Of a stretch of 64,000 bases of DNA, positions 52,320-59,845 are shown one piece after another; position 1 is the first letter of the stretch; the number at the start of each line of letters is the position of its first letter. The stretch spans positions 62,001-126,000 of the forward strand of contig DDDG01000006.1 in NCBI GenBank assembly GCA_002336245.1, written 5' to 3'. Source of the stretch: Flavobacteriales bacterium UBA1986 (GTDB taxonomy: Bacteria > Bacteroidota > Bacteroidia > Flavobacteriales_G > Salibacteraceae). The notes beneath the pieces were generated by a model. It was given only the letters and a program-made list of their open reading frames with translations, made no database searches and was not told the origin of the DNA. Made by a program: the position numbers and the translations under genes.

Positions 52320-52811
52320 TTACTTCAAACACTTGAAGTAATCGAAAGGCTCTTTGCAATCGTTGCATTGATACAAAGCCTTGCACGCCGTTGACCCAAA
52401 TTGAGAGATCATACGCGTGTTGGTAGAAGCACATTGAGGACAGGCAACAACAACTGGGTTTTCCATCAAACCCGACTTATCAACTGTACCTTCGACGGGT
52501 GGAGCGATGCCGTATTCAAGAAGTCGTTTTCGTGCATCTTGGGTAATCCAATCTGTGGTCCAAGCAGGCGTAATCACTTCCTTTACCTCAACAGACTCAA
52601 CACCTTCATTATGAAGAGCTTCTATTATGTCATCTTTCATTACTTTTACCGCTGGGCAACCAGAATAAGTTGGAGTAATCGAGATGACAACCTTACCATT
52701 CGCTTGACTTTTCACCCTGCGAACAACACCCAAATCAATGAGGCTAAGAACGGGAATCTCCGGGTCTTTTACACCCTCCAAAATTTTCAAAATTTCCACT
52801 TCAGCCATCAA
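52320..52811 (-). CDS. paaD: Phenylacetate-CoA oxygenase assembly/auxiliary subunit PaaD (PaaJ)
   Basis: 163 aa. The N-terminal MIP18/DUF59 domain has KDPEIPVLSLIDLGVVR and TPTYSGCPAVKVMKDD; the C-terminus holds a zinc-ribbon-like set of cysteines (CPQC ... CNDCKEPFDYFKC). PaaD is thought to help mature the ring oxygenase. Starts 3 bp after the paaC stop. Confidence 0.93.
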   Translation of the reverse strand: MMAEVEILKILEGVKDPEIPVLSLIDLGVVRRVKSQANGKVVISITPTYSGCPAVKVMKDDIIEALHNEGVESVEVKEVITPAWTTDWITQDARKRLLEYGIAPPVEGTVDKSGLMENPVVVACPQCASTNTRMISQFGSTACKALYQCNDCKEPFDYFKCLK

Positions 52812-52814
52812 TTT

Positions 52815-53576
52815 TTACCACTTAGAATTTGGATAGGCGCGAACCAAATATTGGAACTCGCTGAGGATATGGCCCAAGTATTCACTGTGATGACCAATCC
52901 TTCCACCCGTTGCTTTAAATCCTTCCTTTTCAGGAAGTACCAAAGTCGCTTCTTCAAGAATTTCAAGCACAAGTGCTTCGTAGTCAGACTGTAGATTACT
53001 CAAATCGGGAACAATACTTGTTTTCTGCAACTCAGTCACAACCTCATCAACTTCAAAAAACTCGTATCGGAACGACCACAAGATGTCAAGCGAGTCTTGA
53101 ACTCTTTTATGACTCTCCTCTGTTCCGTCGCCGAGTCGAACAAGCCAGCGCGATGTATGGCGCCAATGGTACTTTACTTCCTTCAGAGATTTGGTGGCAA
53201 ATGCGGCTAACTGCTCATCTGAACTTCTCTCCAAAGCTTTGTACAACAATAAGTGGTAGGCTGAGAACAAGGTCTGACGAACCATAGTGTGCGCAAAGTC
53301 CTTGTTTGGTTCTTCAGCCAGATGACAAGAGCGGAACTCATGCTCAGGGCGCTTGTAAGCCAAATCATCTTCGGTTCTCCCCTTGCCTTCCAACGCACAT
53401 GCACTTGTAAATGCAATACGGGTCTGACCAAAAAGGTCAAGTCCAATATTAGAAAGAGCGATGTCTTCCTCTAAAAATGGTCCGTTCGAGCACCATTCGG
53501 AAAGTCGATGCGCAAGGATCATGGAGTCATCACCCAGGCGCAGCCAGTATTGATATAGAGCTTCCTTCTGGTCCAT
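52815..53576 (-). CDS. paaC: 1,2-phenylacetyl-CoA epoxidase structural subunit PaaC
   Basis: Structural partner of PaaA in the diiron epoxidase. 253 aa, all-helical ferritin-like fold: starts MDQKEALYQYWLRLGDDSMI and has ALSNIGLDLFGQTR, KEVKYHWRHTSRW and a C-terminal GGRIGHHSEYLGHILSEFQYL-type helix. The ATG at 53576 is chosen because the 34-residue extension in frame runs through paaB's stop region. 2 bp separate it from paaB. Confidence 0.93.
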   Translation of the reverse strand: MDQKEALYQYWLRLGDDSMILAHRLSEWCSNGPFLEEDIALSNIGLDLFGQTRIAFTSACALEGKGRTEDDLAYKRPEHEFRSCHLAEEPNKDFAHTMVRQTLFSAYHLLLYKALERSSDEQLAAFATKSLKEVKYHWRHTSRWLVRLGDGTEESHKRVQDSLDILWSFRYEFFEVDEVVTELQKTSIVPDLSNLQSDYEALVLEILEEATLVLPEKEGFKATGGRIGHHSEYLGHILSEFQYLVRAYPNSKW

Positions 53577-53577
53577 T

Positions 53578-53865
53578 CTAAATGTGTTTCGCTCCTTTGG
53601 GCATTTCGTAGAAGGTTGGATGACGATAGATTTTATCGTCGCTTGGATCGAAGAAAGAGTCTTCGTCTTCTGGAACACTGGCTACAATAGCATCGCTGGG
53701 AACAACCCAGATGCTGCGTCCTTCATTGCGCCGTGTATAAAGATCTCGGGCATTTTGAAGTGCCATCTCCGCATCTGCGGCGTGCACACTTCCGACATGT
53801 TTATAGGGTAAGCCGGTCTTGCTTTGAATAAAGACCTCCCAGAGTGGCAGTTGGTTATCACTCAT
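53578..53865 (-). CDS. paaB: 1,2-phenylacetyl-CoA epoxidase subunit PaaB
   Basis: Small subunit (95 aa) bridging the PaaAC complexes. Features: PLWEVFIQSKTGLPYKHVGS opening, AENALQNARD-like ADAEMALQNARDLYTRR helix, and IWVVPSDAIVAS strand, all as in PaaB. Lies 10 bp after paaA and 1 bp before paaC, in operon order A-B-C-D. Confidence 0.94.
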   Translation of the reverse strand: MSDNQLPLWEVFIQSKTGLPYKHVGSVHAADAEMALQNARDLYTRRNEGRSIWVVPSDAIVASVPEDEDSFFDPSDDKIYRHPTFYEMPKGAKHI

Positions 53866-53875
53866 GATATTCGGA

Positions 53876-54817
53876 TTAAGCTACGTTTTTCTTAATGGTT
53901 TGTTTTCTCGCGTAGGCTGTAGCAGCCTCTCTCACCCACTCACCTTCGTCGTGGGCTCTTTTATGATGTGCCAATCGCTTCACGTTGTTTGGTCCGTTCC
54001 CATTGATCACTTGGTAAAATTCATCCCAATTGATTTCACCAAAATCGTAATGACCTCGCTCCTCGTTCCATTTCAAATCTGGATCTGGAATTGAAAGCCC
54101 AATGACTTTGGCTTGGTCTACCGTCTTGTCAATAAACTTCTGACGCAATTCGTCGTTCGACTCACGTTTAATCTTCCACTTCACTGCATTTCCCGAGTTG
54201 GGTGAATCTGCATCGTGTGGACCGAACATCATTAAGGATGGCCACCACAAACGATTCAAGGCATCCTGAGCCATTTCTTTTTGTTCCTGGCTTCCCATAG
54301 CCATCTCAGCCATGATTTCGTAGCCCTGACGCTGATGGAAACTTTCTTCTTTACAAATGCGCACCATTCCTCTAGCGTATGGGCCAAAGGATGTTCTCTG
54401 AAGTGAAACTTGGTTCACAATGGCTGCGCCGTCTACCAACCAACCTACCGCTCCAATATCAGCCCAATTGAGCGTTGGGTAATTGAAGATGGAGGAATAT
54501 TTTGCTTTTCCTGTGTGCAACTGCTCGTTCAACTCATCTCGGCTTATACCCAGAGTTTCGCAGGCGGAATAGAGGTACAAGCCATGACCAGCCTCATCTT
54601 GAATCTTTGCAAGGAGCACAACTTTGTGGCGCAGACTAGGAGCCCGTGTAATCCAATTTCCTTCAGGTTGCATTCCAATAACCTCAGAGTGCGCGTGCTG
54701 AGAAACTTGACGAATCAAATGCTTGCGATACTTTTCGGGCATCCAATCTTTCGGTTCAATCTTTTCTTCGCGATCTAATTTTTCTTGAAATAACTCTTCT
54801 AATTTCAGGTTTTCCAT
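53876..54817 (-). CDS. paaA: 1,2-phenylacetyl-CoA epoxidase catalytic subunit PaaA
   Basis: Diiron oxygenase that epoxidises the ring of phenylacetyl-CoA. 313 aa. The diiron ligands lie in two ExxH motifs, DEAGHGLYLYSACE (about residues 72-85) and CKEESFHQRQGYEIM (about 152-166). The ATG at 54817 is preferred over a GTG 3 bp upstream. First gene of the leftward A-B-C-D operon, diverging from paaE across a 160-bp intergenic region. Confidence 0.95.
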   Translation of the reverse strand: MENLKLEELFQEKLDREEKIEPKDWMPEKYRKHLIRQVSQHAHSEVIGMQPEGNWITRAPSLRHKVVLLAKIQDEAGHGLYLYSACETLGISRDELNEQLHTGKAKYSSIFNYPTLNWADIGAVGWLVDGAAIVNQVSLQRTSFGPYARGMVRICKEESFHQRQGYEIMAEMAMGSQEQKEMAQDALNRLWWPSLMMFGPHDADSPNSGNAVKWKIKRESNDELRQKFIDKTVDQAKVIGLSIPDPDLKWNEERGHYDFGEINWDEFYQVINGNGPNNVKRLAHHKRAHDEGEWVREAATAYARKQTIKKNVA

Positions 54818-54934
54818 CACAAATCCTTTAATGCTACAATGTTAACCAAAGTTCACCCTAGTTGGGCTGCACCTTCAGAGCAATTTGATGATTTTGATCA
54901 GAGCTGGTATTATTCAAACCATTTAGATTGTGAA

Positions 54935-54962
54935 TTGTTTTGAGTGTTTAATTCTACTTTTG
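54935..54962 (+). promoter_or_regulatory. -33/-7 promoter of paaE
   Basis: TTG at 54935-54937 and TACTTTTG at 54955-54962, 17 nt apart, matching the Bacteroidota consensus. The paaE ATG follows after 19 nt. No clear paaA-directed box was found in the shared region, though this is where a regulator controlling both arms would bind. Confidence 0.65.
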
Positions 54963-54981
54963 CACGACACGAACCAGAGCT

Positions 54982-56037
54982 ATGTTTTACTCTCTCCCCA
55001 TTAAAGAAATCCGTCAAGAAACTTCAGACTGCGTATCCATCTCTTTAGATGTTCCAGAATCACAGAAATCTGAATTCAACTACAGACCTGGACAGTACTT
55101 GACTTTTAAAGTTCAATTGAACGGCAGTGAAGTGCGCAGATCGTACTCGATTTGCTCCAGTCCCGATTTGAATAAAGGCGACCTCCGCGTAGCGGTAAAA
55201 CGCGTTGAAGGCGGTCAGTTTTCCACTTTCGCGAATGAATCTTTGAAAGCAGGCGATGTTCTTGAGAGCATGAAACCTGAAGGAAATTTTACAACTGCCA
55301 TTTCTGAAGGAAGATCACAGAACTATCTTTTTGTAGCTGCAGGTTCCGGAATCACTCCCATCATTTCCATCATCAAGAGCCTCCTTGCTCGGGAAGCTCA
55401 ATCGAAAATTGTCCTGTTGTACGGAAATAAAGGTCCAGAAGAAACCATCTTTAAGAATCAGTTGGATGAATTGAGTGATCAATATTCAGATCGCTTTGAA
55501 GTTCGATACGTTTTCAGCAGAAATTGCCCCGAAGGTTTCACTCAAGGTCGCATCGACAATTCCAAACTTGATGGCATTGATGGAATCACAGCCTTCGACG
55601 AGTACTTCGTTTGCGGTCCTGAAGTCCTCATCCACAACACCAGCGACTACCTTCAAAACAAAGGAGTAGAAAAGAGTAAAATTCGCTTTGAGCTCTTCAC
55701 CACGCCAGTCACCAAATTCGACGACCAGAAGGCCGAAGAAGCAGAGTTTAATGGAACCTCGGAAGTAACTGTAATCATGGACGATGAGGAGGTTACCTTC
55801 AGCCTTAAAGCCAATGGGAACGTAATTCTTGACGCCGCAATGGACGCCGGCGTAGATGCACCTTTTTCCTGCAAAGGAGCAGTATGCTGTACCTGCAAAG
55901 GAAAAGTGATTGAAGGTAAGGTCATCATGGATATGAACTACGCCCTTTCAGATGAAGAAGTTGAAGAAGGCTTTGTTCTAACCTGTCAATCGCATCCCGA
56001 CAGCGCGAAAGTCGTTGTAGACTACGACCAGATTTAA
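54982..56037 (+). CDS. paaE: 1,2-phenylacetyl-CoA epoxidase reductase subunit PaaE
   Basis: Passes electrons from NADPH through FAD and a 2Fe-2S cluster to PaaA. 351 aa. FAD-binding RPGQYLTFKV and RRSYSICSSP (about residues 33-60), NAD-binding AAGSGITPIISIIK (about 117-130), and the C-terminal ferredoxin domain with CKGAVCCTCKGKV (about 294-306) and the fourth Cys in LTCQSHP. Divergent from paaABCD. It overlaps the acyltransferase start by one base (TAATG). Confidence 0.95.
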   Translation: MFYSLPIKEIRQETSDCVSISLDVPESQKSEFNYRPGQYLTFKVQLNGSEVRRSYSICSSPDLNKGDLRVAVKRVEGGQFSTFANESLKAGDVLESMKPEGNFTTAISEGRSQNYLFVAAGSGITPIISIIKSLLAREAQSKIVLLYGNKGPEETIFKNQLDELSDQYSDRFEVRYVFSRNCPEGFTQGRIDNSKLDGIDGITAFDEYFVCGPEVLIHNTSDYLQNKGVEKSKIRFELFTTPVTKFDDQKAEEAEFNGTSEVTVIMDDEEVTFSLKANGNVILDAAMDAGVDAPFSCKGAVCCTCKGKVIEGKVIMDMNYALSDEEVEEGFVLTCQSHPDSAKVVVDYDQI

Positions 56038-56888
56038 TGGGGCGTATTGCCTACATCATTCTTTACACATTCTCGCTTTTACCGCTTGGTATTCTAAATG
56101 CCTTCTTCTCAATGGGCGTCTGGATGTTGCGCGTTCCCTTTGGTTACAGAAAAGCTGTAATTCAGGACAACCTAACAAAGTGCTTTCCTGAAAAATCGGA
56201 GCCAGAACTGAAGGCAATCGAACTTGGGTTTTATCGCTTTCTCGGACGGATGGCCGCTGAGTTTGTAAAAAACCTCTCCATTTCATCAGAAAAAGCAAAG
56301 GACTTCATCGAAGTCAAAAACCCAGAAGTTCTTGAAGAGGCCTTTAGAAAAAATGACATTGTTTTCTTAATGGTTGGTCATTACGGGAATTGGGAAATTC
56401 TTGGCTCAGTAATTAGCCTGCACATAGAGGCGCGATTTCACGCCCTATACAAACCTCTGCGAAGCAAGAGCTCGCAATGGTTCATTGATCAAGAACGACT
56501 TCGTCACGGCACCAAAGTAATTCCCTTTAAAACTGCCTACCGCGACTTACAGAAATTGAAAGGGAAGCACCTGATTGAATTCATTTCCGACCAGTCGCCC
56601 TTGCGCAACAATGCAGTATGGAAAACCTTCTTCGGGCGTGAAACCCCAGTATTTAAAGGCACAGAAAAAATCGCAGCTCGCATAGGAGCGCCGGTTTTGT
56701 ATGGAAGAGTTGAAGTTGGTCCATTGGGAAAATACAGCTTGGAATATGTCCCAGTGCTGGAAGAGGCTAATACGACGGATTGGCCATTGACCGGAAAAAC
56801 GGTGGAGCTTCTTGAAGAGAACATTCGTCGGGCACCTCAGTATTGGTTGTGGTCGCACCGGAGGTGGAAGTACGGACCTAACGCCTAA
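56037..56888 (+). CDS. Lysophospholipid/lipid A acyltransferase (LpxL/HtrB family)
   Basis: 283 aa. An N-terminal hydrophobic segment (about residues 4-25) is followed by the HtrB/LpxL acyltransferase domain with the catalytic HxxxxE motif in MVGHYGNWEIL (about residues 115-125). Likely adds a secondary acyl chain to lipid A, possibly another lipid in this phylum. It is translationally coupled to paaE although unrelated in function, so it is probably carried on the same transcript. Tail overlaps the convergent gene by 11 bp. Confidence 0.87.
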   Translation: MGRIAYIILYTFSLLPLGILNAFFSMGVWMLRVPFGYRKAVIQDNLTKCFPEKSEPELKAIELGFYRFLGRMAAEFVKNLSISSEKAKDFIEVKNPEVLEEAFRKNDIVFLMVGHYGNWEILGSVISLHIEARFHALYKPLRSKSSQWFIDQERLRHGTKVIPFKTAYRDLQKLKGKHLIEFISDQSPLRNNAVWKTFFGRETPVFKGTEKIAARIGAPVLYGRVEVGPLGKYSLEYVPVLEEANTTDWPLTGKTVELLEENIRRAPQYWLWSHRRWKYGPNA

Positions 56889-58458
56889 TCAATACCTCAA
56901 TGTAGTACAGAGACTTCGAAGGAATTACGAAGTTCTTGGGCTGTGTGTAGTCTCTTTCTTGAAGATAAAACTCTGAGCGATCGTATATGTTATCATCGTT
57001 TGTAAGCCGCGAAACCCCCATGCTAGACCAAAATTCTTGGGCCGTTAAGATGGTGACATCAATCCTTCCCTTTCGACTTCTGTACTTCAGCTTCCCTCTA
57101 AAATTGATCATATCCAATCGCAGTGGAGCATTGGTTTTATTGGCCACGTAGAAATGTGCAGTTTTCGTTTCAGGCGCATAAAAGCCAATGAAGCTCACCT
57201 GTTTGGTCTTGAGTAAAACCGGAATGTTCGAGGCTCCTGTAGCATTGAGTTTAAATACGATCTGGTTGTGAATTCCAGAATAAAAGGACAGAGGATAATA
57301 AGCCGCACGCTTGTATACCTCTTGACTGTTCACCACTTCCTTCTCAATCAGTGCTTTTCGGGTAAACAAGCTGGAAATAGTATTTCGGGAATAACACTTC
57401 TCATAGAAGTAGTAATTAACCAATCCACTGTCGTTCATATTGTACTCGGCAACTCCTTTTATAAAGTCGTGCACAAAGTGAGATTCGAGGTAGGTATTGT
57501 CCAGCACCCGAGAAATTCCTGAAAAACCAAAACTGTTAATCCAGATGTATTTACGTCGCCCAAAGTTCTCTTCAAAATCGAGCAAATATTCCTTCAGCTC
57601 ATCCTTGTTGAAGTCAATCATCTCATCCACAACACAAGGAAAGTTTCGTTCGATGTCCCACTTCTTAAAACACTTTTTAAAGTCGTGCTCTATACCCAAA
57701 CTAACAGCGTCGTAAAAATCTTTCTTAGCCAGCTTATCGTTCCAGCGCTTCAAATCACCCAATCCATGTGATGATTGATGCAAGTACTTCCGCAGAGGTG
57801 CTCCACATACGGCCACTTCAATTTCCTGATTGAAGGCTTTCACGACTTGAGTCATGCGTTCAGCTTTCTCAAGGTATTCCGAAAGCTTGAGCTTATGGCG
57901 GTATTCTTTCCTGTACAATTCAAAGCCAAGCTCTACTCCTACTACATCGACTCCATGAGCCTCTAGTAACTTCAAACTTTGAAGCAATTCAGTAGTATCT
58001 CCATCCACCACATTCGCGACAAAAATCAATTGAACGCTGTCCGTGGCGATAAACTGACCAAGCCTATTCAGTATTTGAAAATCATCTTGAAACCTACTGT
58101 AAAGTGAGAGATTAACATTAATCGTCGAGTCTTTGATGTTCAATTTTCCAAAATCAAAGCCCAATCCAGTATCCGATGGTAGGAAATAATTGGCCAAATG
58201 CCCTTCCGGAAAACGCAGCACTTTCGGCTTTAGTTCTCTGAAATAGCGCAACAACAAAGTGTCGTTGGTTAAAATCGGCTCCATCAGTTCATCCAACTGA
58301 AACCCGAGGTTGTTTCCCTGCATGAGTGTGGAGCGCTCCAAATCGACGTTCACCAAAAAACCCTTGTCTTTAAACTCCCCCAATTCTTGAGCAAAGACAA
58401 ACTGACTTCCAAGAAGAAGAATCAGTAATGCAATCGATTTTCTAAGGACTCCAAGCAT
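56878..58458 (-). CDS. Secreted glycosidase-like TIM-barrel protein, catalytic residues doubtful
   Basis: 526 aa with signal peptide (QFVFAQ). The sequence resembles arabinofuranosidase/GH39-GH51-like folds: PKVLRFPEGHLANYFLP (about residue 80), an alpha/beta stretch ending VGVELGFELYRK (about 176) and IWINSFGFSG (about 302), with a C-terminal beta-sandwich (about 400-526). In the related families I remember the sites read ELGNE and WxTEFN; here the Asn before the Glu is Phe, and the nucleophile Glu is Ser. It may be an inactive or carbohydrate-binding form. A TAGCTTTG box (58466-58473) lies 7 nt upstream. Confidence 0.5.
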   Translation of the reverse strand: MLGVLRKSIALLILLLGSQFVFAQELGEFKDKGFLVNVDLERSTLMQGNNLGFQLDELMEPILTNDTLLLRYFRELKPKVLRFPEGHLANYFLPSDTGLGFDFGKLNIKDSTINVNLSLYSRFQDDFQILNRLGQFIATDSVQLIFVANVVDGDTTELLQSLKLLEAHGVDVVGVELGFELYRKEYRHKLKLSEYLEKAERMTQVVKAFNQEIEVAVCGAPLRKYLHQSSHGLGDLKRWNDKLAKKDFYDAVSLGIEHDFKKCFKKWDIERNFPCVVDEMIDFNKDELKEYLLDFEENFGRRKYIWINSFGFSGISRVLDNTYLESHFVHDFIKGVAEYNMNDSGLVNYYFYEKCYSRNTISSLFTRKALIEKEVVNSQEVYKRAAYYPLSFYSGIHNQIVFKLNATGASNIPVLLKTKQVSFIGFYAPETKTAHFYVANKTNAPLRLDMINFRGKLKYRSRKGRIDVTILTAQEFWSSMGVSRLTNDDNIYDRSEFYLQERDYTQPKNFVIPSKSLYYIEVLIRR

Positions 58459-58465
58459 ATTTGAG

Positions 58466-58473
58466 CAAAGCTA
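58466..58473 (-). promoter_or_regulatory. -7 promoter box of the glycosidase-like gene
   Basis: TAGCTTTG on the minus strand, full match to TAnnTTTG, 7 nt before the ATG at 58458. Confidence 0.6.
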
Positions 58474-58549
58474 GCCCTATGCCTTCTTGATTGAACTTTA
58501 AAAAGCTTCAGGTTACAACCAATCAAGTATTAATTACTCTTTGGAGAAT

Positions 58550-58584
58550 TGAGAGGTGAGAGTTGAGAATTGAGAGTTGAGATT
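58550..58584. repeat. Heptamer tandem array (5 units of 7 nt)
   Basis: tgagagg, tgagagt, tgagaat, tgagagt, tgagatt in 7-nt register. The unit tgagagt also forms 47469-47510. Confidence 0.8.
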
Positions 58585-58596
58585 TAAAAAATGAGA

Positions 58597-58676
58597 ATCA
58601 CTCTTTCACTCTTCCACTAATTCACTCTTCCACTCTTTCACTCTCCCACTCATTCACTCTTCCACTCTTCCACTCT
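58597..58676. repeat. Octamer tandem array (10 units of 8 nt)
   Basis: Ten units of the form ttcactct, tccactct, tccactaa or cccactca in exact 8-nt register, right upstream of the ribB promoter. Same length and pyrimidine-rich CAC core as 42520-42607. Confidence 0.85.
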
Positions 58677-58699
58677 CTCCCAACGACTCTCCAAATTAG

Positions 58700-58707
58700 T
58701 ACATTTG
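58700..58707 (+). promoter_or_regulatory. -7 promoter box of ribB
   Basis: TACATTTG, full match to TAnnTTTG, 16 nt before the ATG at 58724. There is no room for an FMN riboswitch between the octamer array and the start. Confidence 0.65.
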
Positions 58708-58723
58708 CGGCAAATTCCACTGA

Positions 58724-59845
58724 ATGAGTTTGAACAGCATTCCTGAAGCTCTTGAAGACATTAAAGCAGGAAAAGTGGTCATTGTAGTTGATGACGAAGA
58801 CCGCGAGAACGAGGGTGATTTTATAGGAGCCGCAGAGAAGGTTACGCCCGAAATGATCAATTTCATGGCAACTCATGGACGAGGCTTGATATGCGCTTCT
58901 CTGCTTGAAGAACGCTGTGATGAACTGGGTTTGGAGATGATGGTGAACCAAAACACTGCGGCCTACGAAACTCCTTTTACGGTATCAGTCGACCTCATCG
59001 GACACGGAACAACTACCGGTATTTCAGCCTCAGATCGTTCAAAGACCATTCAAGCTCTGGTAAATCCTGAGACCAAACCAGAGGAGCTTGGTAAACCAGG
59101 CCACATCTTTCCTCTTCGAGCTAAAAAAGGGGGCGTTCTGCGTCGCCCTGGGCATACAGAAGCAACTGTTGACCTTGCACGTTTAGCAGGCTTAAGTCCG
59201 GGAGGCGTATTGGTGGAAATTATGAACGAAGACGGGACCATGGCTCGGCTTCCTGAACTCATGGAAACGGCGAAACGCTTCGACCTGAAGGTCATCAGCA
59301 TCGCCGACCTCATCGCATACCGCATGGAGACGGAATCGCTCATTGAAAAGGAACTCGAGTTCGATTTCACCACCAAGATGGGAACCTTCACCCTCAGCGC
59401 CTACAAACAGGTTACTACTGAAGAAGAGCACATCGCCATCACTTTTGGGAGCTGGGACGCTGACGAAGCCATTCCTGTTCGTGTTCAGTCGGCAAATTTG
59501 CTCACACACATTTATGAATCCTTCAGAGATCCAGAAAAACACTTCCTCCACGAAGTGACAAAGTCGATTGCGGCAGAGGGCAAAGGAGTTTTCTTATTCA
59601 TGCACCAAACGAATCACCACGAGGATCTGATTTCCTACCTCAAAGACATTCAAGGAAACTTGGATGGAGAAGAAACTCAATCTGGACAACTGTACCGCAA
59701 GATGGATGTGCAGGATTACGGAATCGGCGCGCAAATCCTGTACGATTTAGGAGTACGTAAAATGAAACTCATCAGCAACGACCCAAAACGCAGAACTGGA
59801 CTCATCGGATATGGCCTCGAGATCGTGGATAATTTGCACGTTTAG
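58724..59845 (+). CDS. ribB: 3,4-dihydroxy-2-butanone-4-phosphate synthase with degenerate GTP cyclohydrolase II domain
   Basis: 373 aa. The N-terminal RibB domain is intact: DDEDRENEGDFIGAA (residues 22-36), THGRGLICA, HIFPLRAKKGGVLRRPGHTEA (about 127-147) and MNEDGTMAR. The C-terminal RibA-like half (about 205-370) keeps the end motif QDYGIGAQILYDLGVRKMKLISNDPKR, but has no Cys at all, whereas active GTP cyclohydrolase II needs three zinc-binding Cys. So only the RibB reaction is expected. The 3' end overlaps the M28 peptidase gene by 35 bp. Confidence 0.9.
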   Translation: MSLNSIPEALEDIKAGKVVIVVDDEDRENEGDFIGAAEKVTPEMINFMATHGRGLICASLLEERCDELGLEMMVNQNTAAYETPFTVSVDLIGHGTTTGISASDRSKTIQALVNPETKPEELGKPGHIFPLRAKKGGVLRRPGHTEATVDLARLAGLSPGGVLVEIMNEDGTMARLPELMETAKRFDLKVISIADLIAYRMETESLIEKELEFDFTTKMGTFTLSAYKQVTTEEEHIAITFGSWDADEAIPVRVQSANLLTHIYESFRDPEKHFLHEVTKSIAAEGKGVFLFMHQTNHHEDLISYLKDIQGNLDGEETQSGQLYRKMDVQDYGIGAQILYDLGVRKMKLISNDPKRRTGLIGYGLEIVDNLHV

